Source: SIG440 sp045591095 (GTDB lineage: Bacteria; Bacillota; Clostridia; Monoglobales; Monoglobaceae). Taken from it: a stretch of 30,953 nucleotides of DNA. The stretch covers positions 1 to 30,953 of the forward strand of contig JAZNSF010000010.1 of the NCBI GenBank assembly GCA_045591095.1, written 5' to 3'. Each line of letters opens with the position of its first letter. The first letter of the stretch is position 1. The translations under genes were made by a program, and so were the position numbers. A model generated the notes under the pieces. The model saw nothing but the letters and a program-made list of their open reading frames with translations. It ran no database searches and was not told the origin of the DNA. Below, piece by piece: positions 30,696 through 30,953 of this stretch.

Positions 30696-30953
30696 ATGCA
30701 AAGAAAATATCGACATATTAAAGATTTTGAAAAAGAGTTAATTGAGCACATTGAAAAAGGTCACACATTGCGAGAAACTGGCGGGAAATATGGATTCACA
30801 TACAAAGAAATGCGAGATTTTAAAACAAGATATAATAAAAACCAGCGCAAACTTACAGCAGGAATAGAGCTCAAACATAGAGGCAGACCTCGAAAAGATG
30901 GGGATAAATTACCACCATCTGTACAGCAATTAAGTAAGCTAACTCAACTACAA
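30696..30953 (+). CDS. IS3-family transposase OrfA, partial (continues past window end)
   Basis: 86 residues are visible with no stop: MQRKYRHIKDFEKELIEHIE, an HTH (KGHTLRETGGKYGFTYKEMRDF), then KHRGRPRKDGDKLPPSVQQL leading toward the usual leucine-rich coiled region. The ATG follows AGGAGG by 7 bases. OrfB would lie beyond the window. Confidence 0.85.
   Translation, partial: MQRKYRHIKDFEKELIEHIEKGHTLRETGGKYGFTYKEMRDFKTRYNKNQRKLTAGIELKHRGRPRKDGDKLPPSVQQLSKLTQLQ

Larger units (their letters stand above)
30612..30953 (+). mobile_element. Start of another IS3-family element (cut by window edge)
   Basis: GTCCAGTAAAAATGGAC lies near 30620-30636 and probably belongs to the terminal repeat. It is followed by a 13-bp hairpin and an orfA on the plus strand that runs off the window. 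OrfA differs from that of the element at 10379-11729, so this is a different IS. The exact left boundary is uncertain. Confidence 0.65.

Overview
The window looks like a chromosome segment from an anaerobic, spore-forming, low-to-moderate-GC member of the Clostridia. The evidence is a sporulation hydrolase (SpoIIP), a fragment of the forespore sigma factor SigG, rubredoxin next to thioredoxin, NrdR, an SLH-type S-layer protein, and the Firmicute-type rimP-nusA-ylxR-ylxQ-infB operon. Species cannot be read from the sequence.

Layout. 1-137 is the end of an IS3-family element whose full copy lies at 10379-11729 in the same orientation. Between the copies are spoIIP, a cytoplasmic-looking M14 metallopeptidase, trmFO, a 790-base gap with two strong promoters and a tandemly duplicated structured leader, the large S-layer gene, a RAYT (REP-associated tyrosine transposase) unit with 28-base inverted repeats, and malQ. 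After the full IS3 element come class II aldolase, then pspC-rubredoxin-trxA on the minus strand and nrdR diverging on the plus strand.

14357-22110 is a long plus-strand transcription-translation operon: rimP, nusA, ylxR (rnpM), ylxQ, infB, rbfA, nrnA, truB, ribF. It starts at a consensus promoter overlapping the nrdR stop and ends at a perfect palindromic terminator shared with a convergent, solitary trpB. The trpB leader carries a 5-base-register run of NAG triplets followed by an intrinsic terminator, which looks like TRAP-type attenuation. Then come trkA-trkH (potassium uptake), an EamA/DMT permease and a 5'-truncated sigG.

From about 27970 there are three tRNA genes: Lys(CTT), Leu(TAA) and initiator Met(CAT). 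Beyond them the sequence becomes accessory and decayed. It holds an array of small hairpins separated by AGCTAAAT motifs, a frameshifted gene of unknown function, a broken IS256-family transposase with nested palindromes, a fragment resembling the C-terminus of an SLH surface protein, and the start of another IS3-family element whose ribosome binding site is locked in a 13-bp hairpin.

The best candidates for undescribed biology are the trpB leader, the duplicated S-layer leader and the hairpin array after the initiator tRNA. All three are read from sequence pattern only.
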